Source of the DNA: Toxoplasma gondii ME49
Lineage: Eukaryota > Apicomplexa > Conoidasida > Eucoccidiorida > Sarcocystidae
DNA length: 64,000 nucleotides
Direction: 5' to 3'
Assembly: GCF_000006565.2 (NCBI RefSeq)
Contig: NC_031478.1
Coordinates: 2,929,584 to 2,993,583 of the forward strand
Of this stretch, positions 50,601 through 62,600 are shown piece after piece. The notes beneath the pieces are model-generated. The model was not told where the DNA came from. It saw only the letters and a program-made list of their open reading frames with translations, and searched no databases. Position 1 is the first letter of the stretch. The number at the start of each line of letters is the position of its first letter. A program made the position numbers and the translations under genes.

Positions 50601-53600
50601 GGACAGGAGCTGGAGAGCCTTCGAATGCCTGTGTCGGGGTGCTAACAAAGTCCACCACGGTGTGGTTATCTCCAGATGCCACGGACGATTTGAGGCGACA
50701 CTGCTGCCGAGTTAGCTTGAGGTTTTCCTCGTGAAGCCGCTCGTTTTCGAGTCGTAAGTTCTCTGTTGTCAGTCGCTGATTCTCAATCTGGAGAAGCTCG
50801 TTTTCATGGATGAGCCTTTCCCTCTCGTCAGCCAACCTCTGCCTTTCTTCCAGATCCACATTTTGAACAGACGCCCCCTGTGATGCCTTCAGGAGCCTGT
50901 CTGCAATGCCTTGCCTAGCCCTCGGGGACGCGAGGGCCTCCGTTACAGGTGATATGAGGGGCGGCTTCCCATTTTTGGTGGCTCCCTGCACCAAGGCACT
51001 CGAGGCGCCAAGTTGGACACCTTTTGGCTGAACCCGTTCGCTGGTGGCTTCGTACCTACGAGGAGGCACCTGCATCTGTTGAGCTACACCACTTGCTCGC
51101 GGAAAGTGCACTTTTGCAACCGCTGGCGGCTTTGGAGTAGCTGGGAGCTCTCCAAAGGCACCAGGATGAGGTGCGATCCTGTCCGTGAGGGTATGACTGT
51201 CCCCGGTGGGCGATGAATAGCCTGCTCTTTGGTTCCTGCCCATCACGACCGAAGAGCCGGTTGGCAGTTGCGGCAAGCCAGCATGAAAGGAGGGCACACT
51301 CACACTACTGGAACCTGCGGGTGTGGTTGCGAGCGCTTGGGAATTCAATTTGAGAGAAGTGTGGGAGGGAACCCTTACACTATTCTTCGTGGCCTCACCC
51401 TGCTGTCTCTCCACTCCCTGTTCCCAGTGTTTTTTACCAGAAGATCCAGGTTGCAAAACTCTTGCTTGCTGCAGTCGAGGAGACAGCGCTGGTGATGTAC
51501 AGTCGTATTTTCGTTGAGCACCCGGAGTCGGCAACTCATACTCAGAAACGTGGTCATCTTCTAGATCGAGAATATCAGCATTCTGTTTCGCGGCTTCCTG
51601 CAGTGTGCCCCACTGAGACAACGGGATGAGTGAGGTCCGCAAGTCAGGCGACGGCTGCCTTAACCTGTACGTGGCAAGCTCCATCTGCTGAGTGCCACCG
51701 TGCTCTTGTTCGCTAACGATGTCCCTGATTTCAGAGTCCAGCTCCATAACCTCGACGAGCCACGCTTGACGCTTCGCGACGACTTCGGCCGCCTCTTCTT
51801 GCAGTCGATGAAGTCCCTCGTATTCTTGGCTTCGCACTGCGAGCAGAGAGCTGCCAAATAGGACGCCATCGATGTCGATGTACGCGGGCAAGAAATGCAT
51901 CAGACGGTCGACGTCGTCTGCACAGTCTTGCGGGAACAGGTTCGGACAATACTTCGGAAGGTCTTTTATCACGATGAAAAGGGGGAACCCGTGTCTGGTA
52001 AAGAGGGGAGCACAGACAAAAGAAGCAAAAACTTTGATCTGAGCAGCACGTAACGTGTCAATTCACTTGCCCGTAGTCGGGATGTTTTGTGCCTTTGCAA
52101 TTTTCTAGGCTGCGGGAGGCTCGCCCAGCAAACAGAGAAGTCCTAACAAAACTCGATGTGGTCGAATGACAGATGGGGTGATCAACCAATGATGCGCTGG
52201 GGTCTGGTCGAGCGAACGATTCAGCTGGTCGAGAGTTGTGGGTAGGCGAGATGACACCAATTATCAGTCCGAATGACTCAGATTCGACTTACTGTTCCCA
52301 TTGTTGTACCGCATCGAGACTTTCGGAAAGCGACGACCAACCGTCTGAGCGAAAGACAAACACTCACAAAAATGCGAGTGTATGAAGATGGATAACATCA
52401 CCTGCGGGCTTTCAGGATAAGATATTGTCGACGGCGAAAACAACCGCTGAGGCAGACAGTAGACCATCACCGCGATCCAACTAAAAAACGCCAGGTCTCC
52501 TGAAGGGCCTCCCTGACAATGACATTCTAAGAACCAGGCTTCCGATACAGATAGCGTGCTGACTTGTGCATGACTGGACAGCTGCGGGGGTCTGCCACCA
52601 ATGTATATTATGCCGTGGGGAAGGAACATTGTGTGTCGGCACTACACCTCTCTTTGCATGTGTAGACCTTTCGTGGGAATCGGACGGTGCCCTTGTCCTG
52701 TGGCCCACGATTCGAGCTACTGCATGCTCGAGAAAGATTTAGGATATGATGGGAGCAAAGCCATTAAGAGGTTAGAGAGCGCGCCTGAGCACGCGCCAGG
52801 TGACGGCTTACCTCTTGTTCCACGATGCAGCACAATTGGTCGAGAATCAAGCAAAGGATTCCAAGCGTCTTGCAGCGAGGCATAGAGCAAATGACTCTCG
52901 CTCCCCTGAAGTCCCGAGTTGCGTGTAATACCCGACAACCGTAGGCGGCGGATCGGCTCCGACTGTAAATGCCATACGAACAATTCAGGAGTGTCAGGAG
53001 GGAGTGATCTCCCACATCACAAGACATGCTTTTCCCAGTGTCAAGGTGCTAAGTTTAGAGTGACGCGACTCGCACTCGACGTGACAAGATTGCTCATGAC
53101 CAAGCTGTCGACAGGCGCACATGCATTCATTGCCTCGGCGGTATGCAGAAATGGAGGCGCCAACCTGGAACCCTGGACAGGCGACAACCTACCTGTTTGA
53201 TAACAAAGTTGCAGACGTTCACGATAAGAGGATCCAAGGGCTGAGAAGAGAAGGCGGCTTCGGACACATCTAGCTTGATTCGGTCGCCGGGAAGCGAAAC
53301 CTCGATATGGGAGTCAGAAACTCGCTCGAAGATCCACGAGAAAAAATTGAGGTTTTGACTACTGGCCGAACTTCCATGGTCATCGAACCATGTCAAAATA
53401 TCTGCATGCAAATAAAACACAAGCACAGTACAGAGGATATAACGTGCAAGCACCTTAGTACACGTTTGGCTAATGAGGGAACTCAAAGACTCCACGACCA
53501 TGCATCAACACAGATGCAATGGAAACGTCAACTTCATGGCAAGGTTAGCGACCACGAGCCCAGGCATTAATCTACGAAATGCCACCCCCTTGCGTTGGTT

Positions 53601-56600
53601 AACGGTTATAGAGAGAGGTCTCCTAAACGCACACGCCAGGATATTCGCCTGCCAGACACAATTGCCAGCAACGACGAAAAACCGTTGCAAGCTTCGAGTA
53701 CGAATTCCACAGGAAGCACGGCTCTACATGTGTCCACGGGTTCGCATTTGCACTTTGAACGAGACAAGAAAAACGTCAGTAGAGTTATATTGCACTATCA
53801 CCCAGAAAACTCCAGACTGCAAGGGACAATCCGGTGGTATTCCCGCTAAATGGAGGTACACTGTCCGGATGGTGGATTCTTGTGTCACGGCATCTACGTG
53901 TTAGCCAAACGGGAAACGGGCATTGCAAAGGCCTCAGGGACACGAATACGCTTATTCTACCACAGAGAGCGCCCTCACCTTCCTTCGATTTTGGTCCAGA
54001 TGCGACGAAAGGCAGCAGACCAGAGTCTGGAAGCAGAACGGCCTCCGAAAAAACGCTTGCAGGTGTAAATTGTCCGAGCCCGTCCAAGTAGTCGGGAAGT
54101 GCAAATTTGCCGAGTGACAGCAGCTTTTGCAGGTAGAGGAGACGGCGGAAAGCGAAGCATAATCCTACTGCCTGAAAAGACCACGAGGAATGGAAACCCC
54201 ACGGTGTGATTAAACATTGATTCACTGAATCATACGAGTGTGTGTAAGTGGGAGCTGTCGACACACAGGCACTATCTGCCTTAAAACAGGTGACGGACCT
54301 GAGCTGTGTAGCATCCAAGCTTGCCAACTGACACCGTGGGAAGAGCGTCCAGTTCCGTCGGGCCGGCTGCAAGCATAAAATAAAATCGAAACACAACGCA
54401 ACAACAGGAATGGCGTAAGGACATTTAAATGCATATTCAGCGTTCAGATTCCAGATGAGACAGGCAATTAAGGACCCCAAATGACGAGCGCACTTCATAA
54501 CAGAGGTGGGCACCAGCACCATGGGTATGCTGGCCGCATCTTACCGAGAACCGAGATGCTGAATGGGGTTCTGACATACGGATTGAAAGCCCGATTTCCC
54601 GTATGAGACATGTGCTGAAAAGAAATTGGGAAGAAAGAACAAGCAAACACTAACCATGATGTCTTCACTAAGAACCTTTGGCAACACACAGTTCGACAGA
54701 ACATACGGAAACGCCTCTAGCAGCTGAACTGCACTAAACGTTTAGACCGAGAACATGCCTGGATTACGATGGCGTCGCTAAAGCACAATAGAACTTAGAT
54801 TCGGTTAACAAAGCCCTCCAAGATCTAAACTAGTAGCCCAACTCGTTAAATGTACTACAAAAGCGTTTAGAGATTCCTGTTTCAGAGGATATGACTTCCA
54901 GTTCAATACAGCACATATGAAAACGCCCAAATACAGTGATATACGTTTCCTGGTTATTTTTGGAGTTGGAGAACGTCTCCCGGTAATGGGCGTCCCCTCA
55001 GTCCCCTGACGCTTTTATGCTGGAATACTGGGAGCGGCTGCTGTGAAGCAGCGGATCCCTTCCCTGCTCACAGCTGCGACACAAAGGCTTTCTCACCTGC
55101 AAAACGGCGTTGATCCGGGCAACGATAAACTGGAAGAGTTGTCGGTAAAGTGTCCTCGCGACGGCCGATCCCAGATTCGCTGCTCCCAAATGGGGGGACT
55201 CTAGCGCGGTGCGGAAGTGACCGCCGAGATCAGAAGCCGATATTCCAAGAAGATGTGCAGCCATAGTTATGGATTCATCTGAGGTGCATGAGTTTTCCCT
55301 TGCCAGGATACTAACAGCCAGAAAGGTCTTGATGATAGCAACGACCTAACAGCAACGCAAAGCAGGGGAGACGGCCCGTGGAAAATGGAAAAACGCGCAT
55401 GGGACGAGATGTGTATGAGGTATTCTATACTGCCTCAGGCTGTCACCATTTCTTCAAGTGGCAAAGCGCACTTGGCTACTGATGGCAGCTTAGTGCGTAG
55501 CGAACGTAGAACGTCCCCCACAGAGTAAAGCTGGCTACGCGCTTTCCTGCAAAATCTAACCGGCTGCCCCTTCGTATAACGGCTTTCTCGGAGAGGCCAG
55601 CGAAATCAACCGACCACCAAAGCTGACAGGGAGATTACGTCGCCAAGAGCACAAGGTAATATTTTAGGCTTTAGGATTACCGAGCTCAGACCTGGCAGGA
55701 TATCCACAGAGTAAAACAACGTCCATACCTGAGACTCGTCGAGCTGCAGGACCTGCACCAGGAGATCGGCACACTCTGTCGCGACGCGTTCCCTCTCTTC
55801 GTCGGTTAGGGAAAATGAGGCTACATCATGGCCCAGAAGAGGCCGGAGACAGCCACAAGGGAAATGGGGCCCTAAGAAGAACTCTTCTTTATCAAGAACA
55901 CCTGGGAGAACACACACACAGAGGACCAGTTCTCTTGGTTCCTCAGAAGCAGAACTGACAAAAGAGAGTACCCAGGCAGCTAGCTCTATACACGCCATCT
56001 CTGTCGTTCAACGTGTGCCCTCATCTAGTGTCTAGGAGAGTCCAGTGGGCACACGTTCAGCATTTGGATCCATAGAACTGTAGATACGCGTGAGAAGGGA
56101 AGGCCACGGCAGCGACTCGGTGAAAAGCGATAGACTTGTTTTACAAATGTTCGTACACAAAAAACAAGGCGAATCTCCAAGCATGCTTCGTCACAGTGGA
56201 GTCTGGAGATGGCGGTATCGAATCAGAAGCTGCATGCTTCCATTCCTTACTCGATCCAAGTAACCAGTGGATGCCTTACAATTTGGACGTAATGTAGGAT
56301 CATGATTATTATACGTAGTGCTATTCTACCTGCAGACATCTTATATGGTAGATTAGATACTACCTAGTGCCTTCCTGCCATATTGGTTCTGTGCTTTCAC
56401 TAAACCAGCAGTGTTAACGATTGCACCTCCTTATGCCAAGTGCCTGTCTCAGCCGGTGATTCTATACTGACAGCCTGACGACTTACCGACAGTGAATCTG
56501 AGAAGAATGTCCTGACGCATGCCATTACTGGCATCACAAAGGCCAGGCAAATCAAGCAGCCAGGCGGAGACGGTTGCACTAGAAAAAGCCCCCTCCGGTG

Positions 56601-59600
56601 TGAAATAGATGTCCCACCTATGAAGGCCGGTGTGGGGTAGCTTTGCTTCTTCGGAAAAGGTACCGTCCTCCACAGGCCTCACAGACCCAAAGAGCTGGAG
56701 CAACTGTGAAGGGCAGAGAAAACACGAAACGCAACGCTGCGTATTCCCCACGGAATGGCGAAAAACTCCGAAACACTACGTAAGAAAAGAGAGGGAGATC
56801 CTGACTCTCAAACAAAGACGCTCCTCACGGTACCGGGCCTTACAGCAGGAGACGCGTCTACAAATCCACCCAGAAAACCGACTTTCTCTGGGATAAATGC
56901 CTCAGATCCGGCAAGAATTCCGCCTGAAAGATGGTCTTCCATCTGCCACCTATCTGCGTGACGATCTGACAGGCGGGCACGACTAAAGAAGCACTTGCGG
57001 GGCACAATCTGTGACAGCATGGCTACTTGACTCTTCTTCGACCGGACCGGAGATTATACCCGACTGAAAACCCGAGATTAGGCGAACTTCATTTTGGCAA
57101 AAACGCACAACACACATTTGGCCATAAGGCGTTCGATTTCCTTCACTCATTTCCGGCTTACGTGGTGAGCGTCGTGCATGTATCGTGCAGTGAGGCTGTC
57201 GAGGCCGAGAGAGAGATTGCCGAGAGAGACAAGATCTACGACCAGCCTAGGAACGGCCACGTCCCATGCTACGGCACAAAAAACACAGAAAAAACACAAA
57301 AACAAACATGTTCTGTTGGACGCATTATTGTAAAGTAGTTTCGATAAGAAGCACTGCATTGACGGCGAGTTGCCACAGAGGATTTTCTGGGGGAGCTTCT
57401 CTGCCAGGGGTCCCGGAGGCATCTGCACACTGAGGATTCTCTTCCTGCCTGAGATGAGCGGAAGTGCCAAAAGAGCTCCATGGAACTTTCAGCTAACTCA
57501 GGCCTATGAGGCGCTCCCCTAGCTAGTGTCATATGCATAACATATTCCTAAGACTGCCTCAATAACCCATTCTGATCTAGTTCTCATTCCCTTATGCCTG
57601 TCTCCTAGTCTGACGCACCCTCCGCGGTGCTGTCCAGTGGGAAACAGAGATGATAACATCCACGTTTTCGCACCTTTCACATCCGTCCCGATGAGGAGAA
57701 TCAGCTGCGGTCTCCGGTAGACAAGCATTTCGTTCCACGCTGTGACAGCAGCTCCAAAGAGCACCTTTGGTAGCTTTGTAACGCTGGTGCTATTGTTCCC
57801 AGCGGTGTTGACCTCAGAGTCTCCCCACGGGTAGACACCGTCAGGCGCGTCGTAGATGCCGAAGGCTCCCTCGACTTCTGCTGCAATCTGAAGCTGCGCC
57901 TCCACATCTTCAATCTGCCTTTGCGAGTCGGGCAAAAAAAGATGGGCCATCGAGTAGACAGGCCCGGAGCACGCCATCACTGCTCGGGGCCCGAGGTCGA
58001 AGACACAGGTACCAGTTGAAACCGCGTCGAGGTCAACTTTAGGAAAAAGCGAATTGCTAAATGCGTCCGAGAGAGACGCAGGACATCCCTGGACGTAAAC
58101 ACTGTCAAGCGCGACGTGATCGATCTCCTTCACTCCCTCTCGCATCGGCTGTGCGCCACCGCCTTTGCCGAGACGTAGGACCGGTGCAGGACCACCTAGT
58201 GCTTGACTTTTCATTTGGTGCTTGCCAGCACGGGGAGTACTCCGCAGAGAACCAGGTAGCACTCGGGACAACGTTCGTTCGTGAGGACCTGGCAATGGCA
58301 CCAAAGCAGTTCCATTCGTCTTGATAACCTTTCCTAGCATTGTAGGCTTCGCCTCAACAGATGGGCTATCCTCGCCAGCACCATTCGGGCCGCTGGATCC
58401 AGATTCAGGCGTTGGGGGCACCCCAGAAAGCCTTCCGGAATGCGAATAGGCACCTTGGGAAGTTGTGCGAAACGGCCTAGCAGAGTCAGAGAAAACACGA
58501 TGGAATGGTGAAAGGCGAGATGTTCCGCCTCCTGGACTCGGCGGCCCAGACGGCTCCTGTGGAGCCTTCTCTGCCTGTAGCAACAGCGTTGCCTGCTCTC
58601 GGAAATTCGCGACGATCTTGCGGGACGAGTTTCCAACAGGAGGTAGTGCAGTGCGTTTCGCCACAGGGATCGACATCGCCAGCAGCTCTAAATAAGATGA
58701 ACACGAGGGAGAAAGCGATCCACTTTCAGCCGGCGGTCCACGTGGTGGGTTCTGTTCAATTCGGAGGTCGGCGTTCTTTTGAAGTGCAGTTCTTACACCT
58801 GGGGAACTCAAAGACGTCCGCGCAGTGGCACTTCCTGTCGCCGACTCGGGGACTGACAGCCTTCCTGACGTCAAGAGTTCGACGGAGTTTGCCCATCCGG
58901 AGGCTTCCTGATCGGTGGCTCCAGCGAACGGCGAAGCCTGCGCTTCCCTGCTAGCAATGCTTCGTGATACAGAAGTGGCAGACGGCACAGCTAGTTGGTC
59001 GCTTTCCTGGCGTGTACGCGTGGAACCGGTAGGGACACGCGCTGCCATGAACGCCCCTGGCTTTAGGACTTCCGCCAGGTTTCCCGACATGAAACCCGGA
59101 GAAGTCGCAGGCTTCACACTCTGCTGCCACAGTTGAGGTGTCTGAGGCTGCGTCCCGGACTGGGAGGTGAAAGGTCTGGAAACACACCCGACGGGGGCCG
59201 TAGCAACCTCAAAAGGTTTCCGATCATCTGTGGGTTCCGTCTGCTTAACGGCAGCGGGCCGTGGAATTAAGGACGCTGTAACCACCGGCGCGCTAGGCAG
59301 CTTGGCACCAGGCGGACCTGCAACTGCCACACGTACGCCGCACACGCCCAGTCCATCCGTCAGTGGCTGTCCCTCTGCCTTCGGTGCCCCAGAGTCTCCA
59401 CCGTTTGCTCTCGGTATCGACGTCTCGTCTACTGGAGTCAGTCCCAGCTTCGCCTTGGCCATTGCCAGCTCCTCAACAGACACTCGCCTCTTTGGAGAAA
59501 CAAGAACTGGCAGGTTCCCCACCAGCACATTGGATTTTGGTGCATTCTTACGCAGCGGCTCCGCGGTAGGCGTCGTCGCTCCGCCTTCCGAGGGTTCTCG

Positions 59601-62600
59601 CGCCTTAGCTTCCTCGTTCTGCGATACGTCGTTATCCTGTCGCTCCTCCATGGGCTTCTCTAGAGTCACAACCCTAACAGGTAATGTGGGGACTGACACA
59701 CCTCCAGGAGCCTGCACGAGGAGCTCCGTTGCCACCTTACACAGGTCACGACTGACCGCCTTCGCCAAGGTCGCCGACGGAGCCGCCACCTCCGAAATCT
59801 CTGTTCCAAACATTCCAATGTCGCCCGTCTTCACGGGCGCCACTGCCTTTTTCGCTACTACTGGATGCGACAGACCCTTCGGAGCCAGCAGCATCGCCTT
59901 GACAGGAGGCAGTGCCACCTTCGAACCGACTGACTTCGCGTGCACCTCACGTACCTCTGCCGCAGCATCTGGCTTTCCTGCCTCGCGGTCTGGCGGTCCC
60001 TCCTCCGTGTCTTCAGCGGCCTTCCCGGACTCACCAGCTTCCACCAGTCCAACTGACTTTTTAGCCAATAGTGGATGCGACAGACCCTTCGGCGCAACCA
60101 GCCTCGCCTTCGCAAAAGGCCGAGCTAGCTTCGGACCTGCATCCTTCGCCTCCGTCTCGCCCCCCTCTTCCAGGACCCGTCCTTCCTCTGGCTGCCCGTC
60201 TCCCGGTTCCCCCTTCACGTCTGCCGCGGGCATCCCAGCCCCACCAGCGTTCACCGGTGCAGTTGTCTTTTTCGCCACCACTGGATGCGACAGACACTTC
60301 GGAGCTGGCAGCGTCGTCTTCGCAAAAGGCCGCGCTACCTTCGGACCTGCATCCTTCGCCTCCGTCTCGCCCCCCTCTTCCAGGACCCGTCCTTCCTCTG
60401 GCTGCCCGTCTCCCGGTTCCCCCTTCACGTCTGCCGCGGGCATCCCAGCCCCACCAGCGTTCACCGGTGCAGTTGTCTTTTTCGCCACCACTGGATGCGA
60501 CAGACACTTCGGAGCTGGCAGCGTCGTCTTCGCAAAAGGCCGCGCTACCTTCGGACCTGCATCCTTCGCCTCCGTCTCGCCCCCCTCTTCCAGGACCCGT
60601 CCTTCCTCTGGCTGCCCGTCTCCCGGTTCCCCCTTCACGTCTGCCGCGGGCTTCCCAGCCTCACCAGCTTTCAGCGGTGTAATTGCCTTTTTCGCCACCA
60701 CTGGATGCGACAGACACCTCGGAGCCTGCAGAGTCGCCTTTGAAGCAGCCATTGCCAGCTTCGGACAGAGTGTCTTCGCGTCCGCCTCACCCGCTTTCGC
60801 AGTCGCTGAATCGGGCTCCGGTTCCTCGACCGCCCTCGGTCCCTCCGACGTGTCTGCCGCCGCCTTCCCAGCCTCACCTGCCTTGACGGGCGGAAGGCCC
60901 TTCTTCTTCGGCAAAGCCTGTCCTGGCAACGCCTTCATTGCTGGCACCATCGCCTTCGCCGCAGGCATCGCCAGCTTCGGACCGAGTGTCTTCGCGTCCG
61001 CCTCACCCGCTTTCGCAGCCGCTGAATCGGGCTGCGGTTCCTCGCCTGCCCTCGGTCCCTCCGACGTGTCTGCCGCTGCCTTCCCAGCCTCACCTGCCTT
61101 GACGGGCGGAAGGCCCTTCTTCTTCGGCAAAGCCTGTCCTGGCAACGCCTTCATTGCTGGCACCATCGCCTTCGCCGCAGGCATCGCCAGCTTCGGACCG
61201 AGCGTCTTCGCGTCCGCCTCACCCGCTTTCGCAGTCGCTGAATCGGGCTCCGGTTCCTCGACCGCCCTCGGTCCCTCCGACGTGTCTGCCGCCGCCTTCC
61301 CAGCCTCACCTGCCTTGACGGGCGGAAGGCCCTTCTTCTTCGGCAAAGCCTGTCCTGGCAACGCCTTCATTGCTGGCACCATCGCCTTCGCCGCAGGCAT
61401 CGCCAGCTTCGGACCGAGTGTCTTCGCGTCCGCCTCACCCGCTTTCGCAGCCGCTGAATCGGGCTGCGGTTCCTCGACCGCCCTCGGTCCCGCCGACGTG
61501 TCTGCCGCTGCCTTCCCAGCCTCACCTGCCTTGACGGGCGGAAGGCCCTTCTTCTTCGGCAAAGCCTGTCCTGGCAACGCCTTCATTGCTGGCACCATCG
61601 CCTTCGCCGCAGGCATCGCCAGCTTCGGACCGAGTGTCTTCGCGTCCGCCTCACCCGCTTTCGCAGCCGCTGAATCGGGCTCCGGTTCCTCGACCGCCCT
61701 CGGTCCCTCCGACGTGTCTGCCGCCGCCTTCCCAGCCTCACCTGCCTTGACGGGCGGAAGGCCCTTCTTCTTCGGCAAAGCCTGTCCTGGCAACGCCTTC
61801 ATTGCTGGCACCATCGCCTTCGCCGCAGGCATCGCCAGCTTCGGACCGAGTGTCTTCGCGTCCGCCTCACCCGCTTTCGCAGCCGCTGAATGGGGCTCCG
61901 GTTCCTCGACCGCCCTCGGTCCCGCCGACGTGTCTGCCGCTGCCTTCCCAGCCTCACCTGCCTTGACGGGCGGAAGGCCCTTCTTCTTCGGCAAAGCCTG
62001 TCCTGGCAACGCCTTCATTGCTGGCACCATCGCCTTCGCCGCAGGCATCGCCAGCTTCGGACCGAGTGCCTTCGCGTCCGCCTCACCCGCTTTCGCAGCC
62101 GCTGAATGGGGCTCCGGTTCCTCGACCGCCCTCGGTCCCGCCGACGTGTCTGCCGCCGCCTTCCCAGCCTCACCTGCCTTGACGGGCGGAAGGCCCTTCT
62201 TCTTCGGCAAAGCCTGTCCTGGCAACGCCTTCATTGCTGGCACCATCGCCTTCGCCGCAGGCATCGCCAGCTTCGGACCGAGTGCCTTCGCGTCCGCCTC
62301 ACCCGCTTTCGCAGCTGCTGAATCGGGCTCCGGTTCCTCGCCTGCCCTCGGTCCCTCCGACGTGTCTGCCGCCGCCTTCCCCGCCTCACCTGCCTTGGCG
62401 GGCGGAAGGCCCTTCTTTTTCGGCAAAGCCTGTCCTGGCAACGCCTTCATTGCTGGCACCATCGTGTTCGCTAGCGCCTTCTTCAGAGTCGGCTCTCCTG
62501 CCTTTCCCTCCGCCTCTTCCGACAGAACCTCCTTCTTCTCCTCCCTCTCCTCGTCCTTCGCCGCGTCCTTCTTCTCGCCCTGCTCCTCCCCTCCCTTTGA

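Noticed and set aside
49815..50645. 276-codon plus-strand open frame
   Set aside because: Antisense to the Pro/Ala/Thr-rich linker of the giant protein's large exon.
57519..57673. Continuation of the large minus-strand frame to the stop at 57519
   Set aside because: A donor at 57674/57673 (AAAG|GTGCGA) and the in-phase exon at 57355-57448 continue the myosin-like order, so these bases are more likely intron.
60071..60743. Plus-strand repeated Pro/Ser frames (203 and 152 codons)
   Set aside because: Antisense shadows of the 70-residue tandem repeats in the giant gene; the minus-strand frame continues for more than 6 kb.
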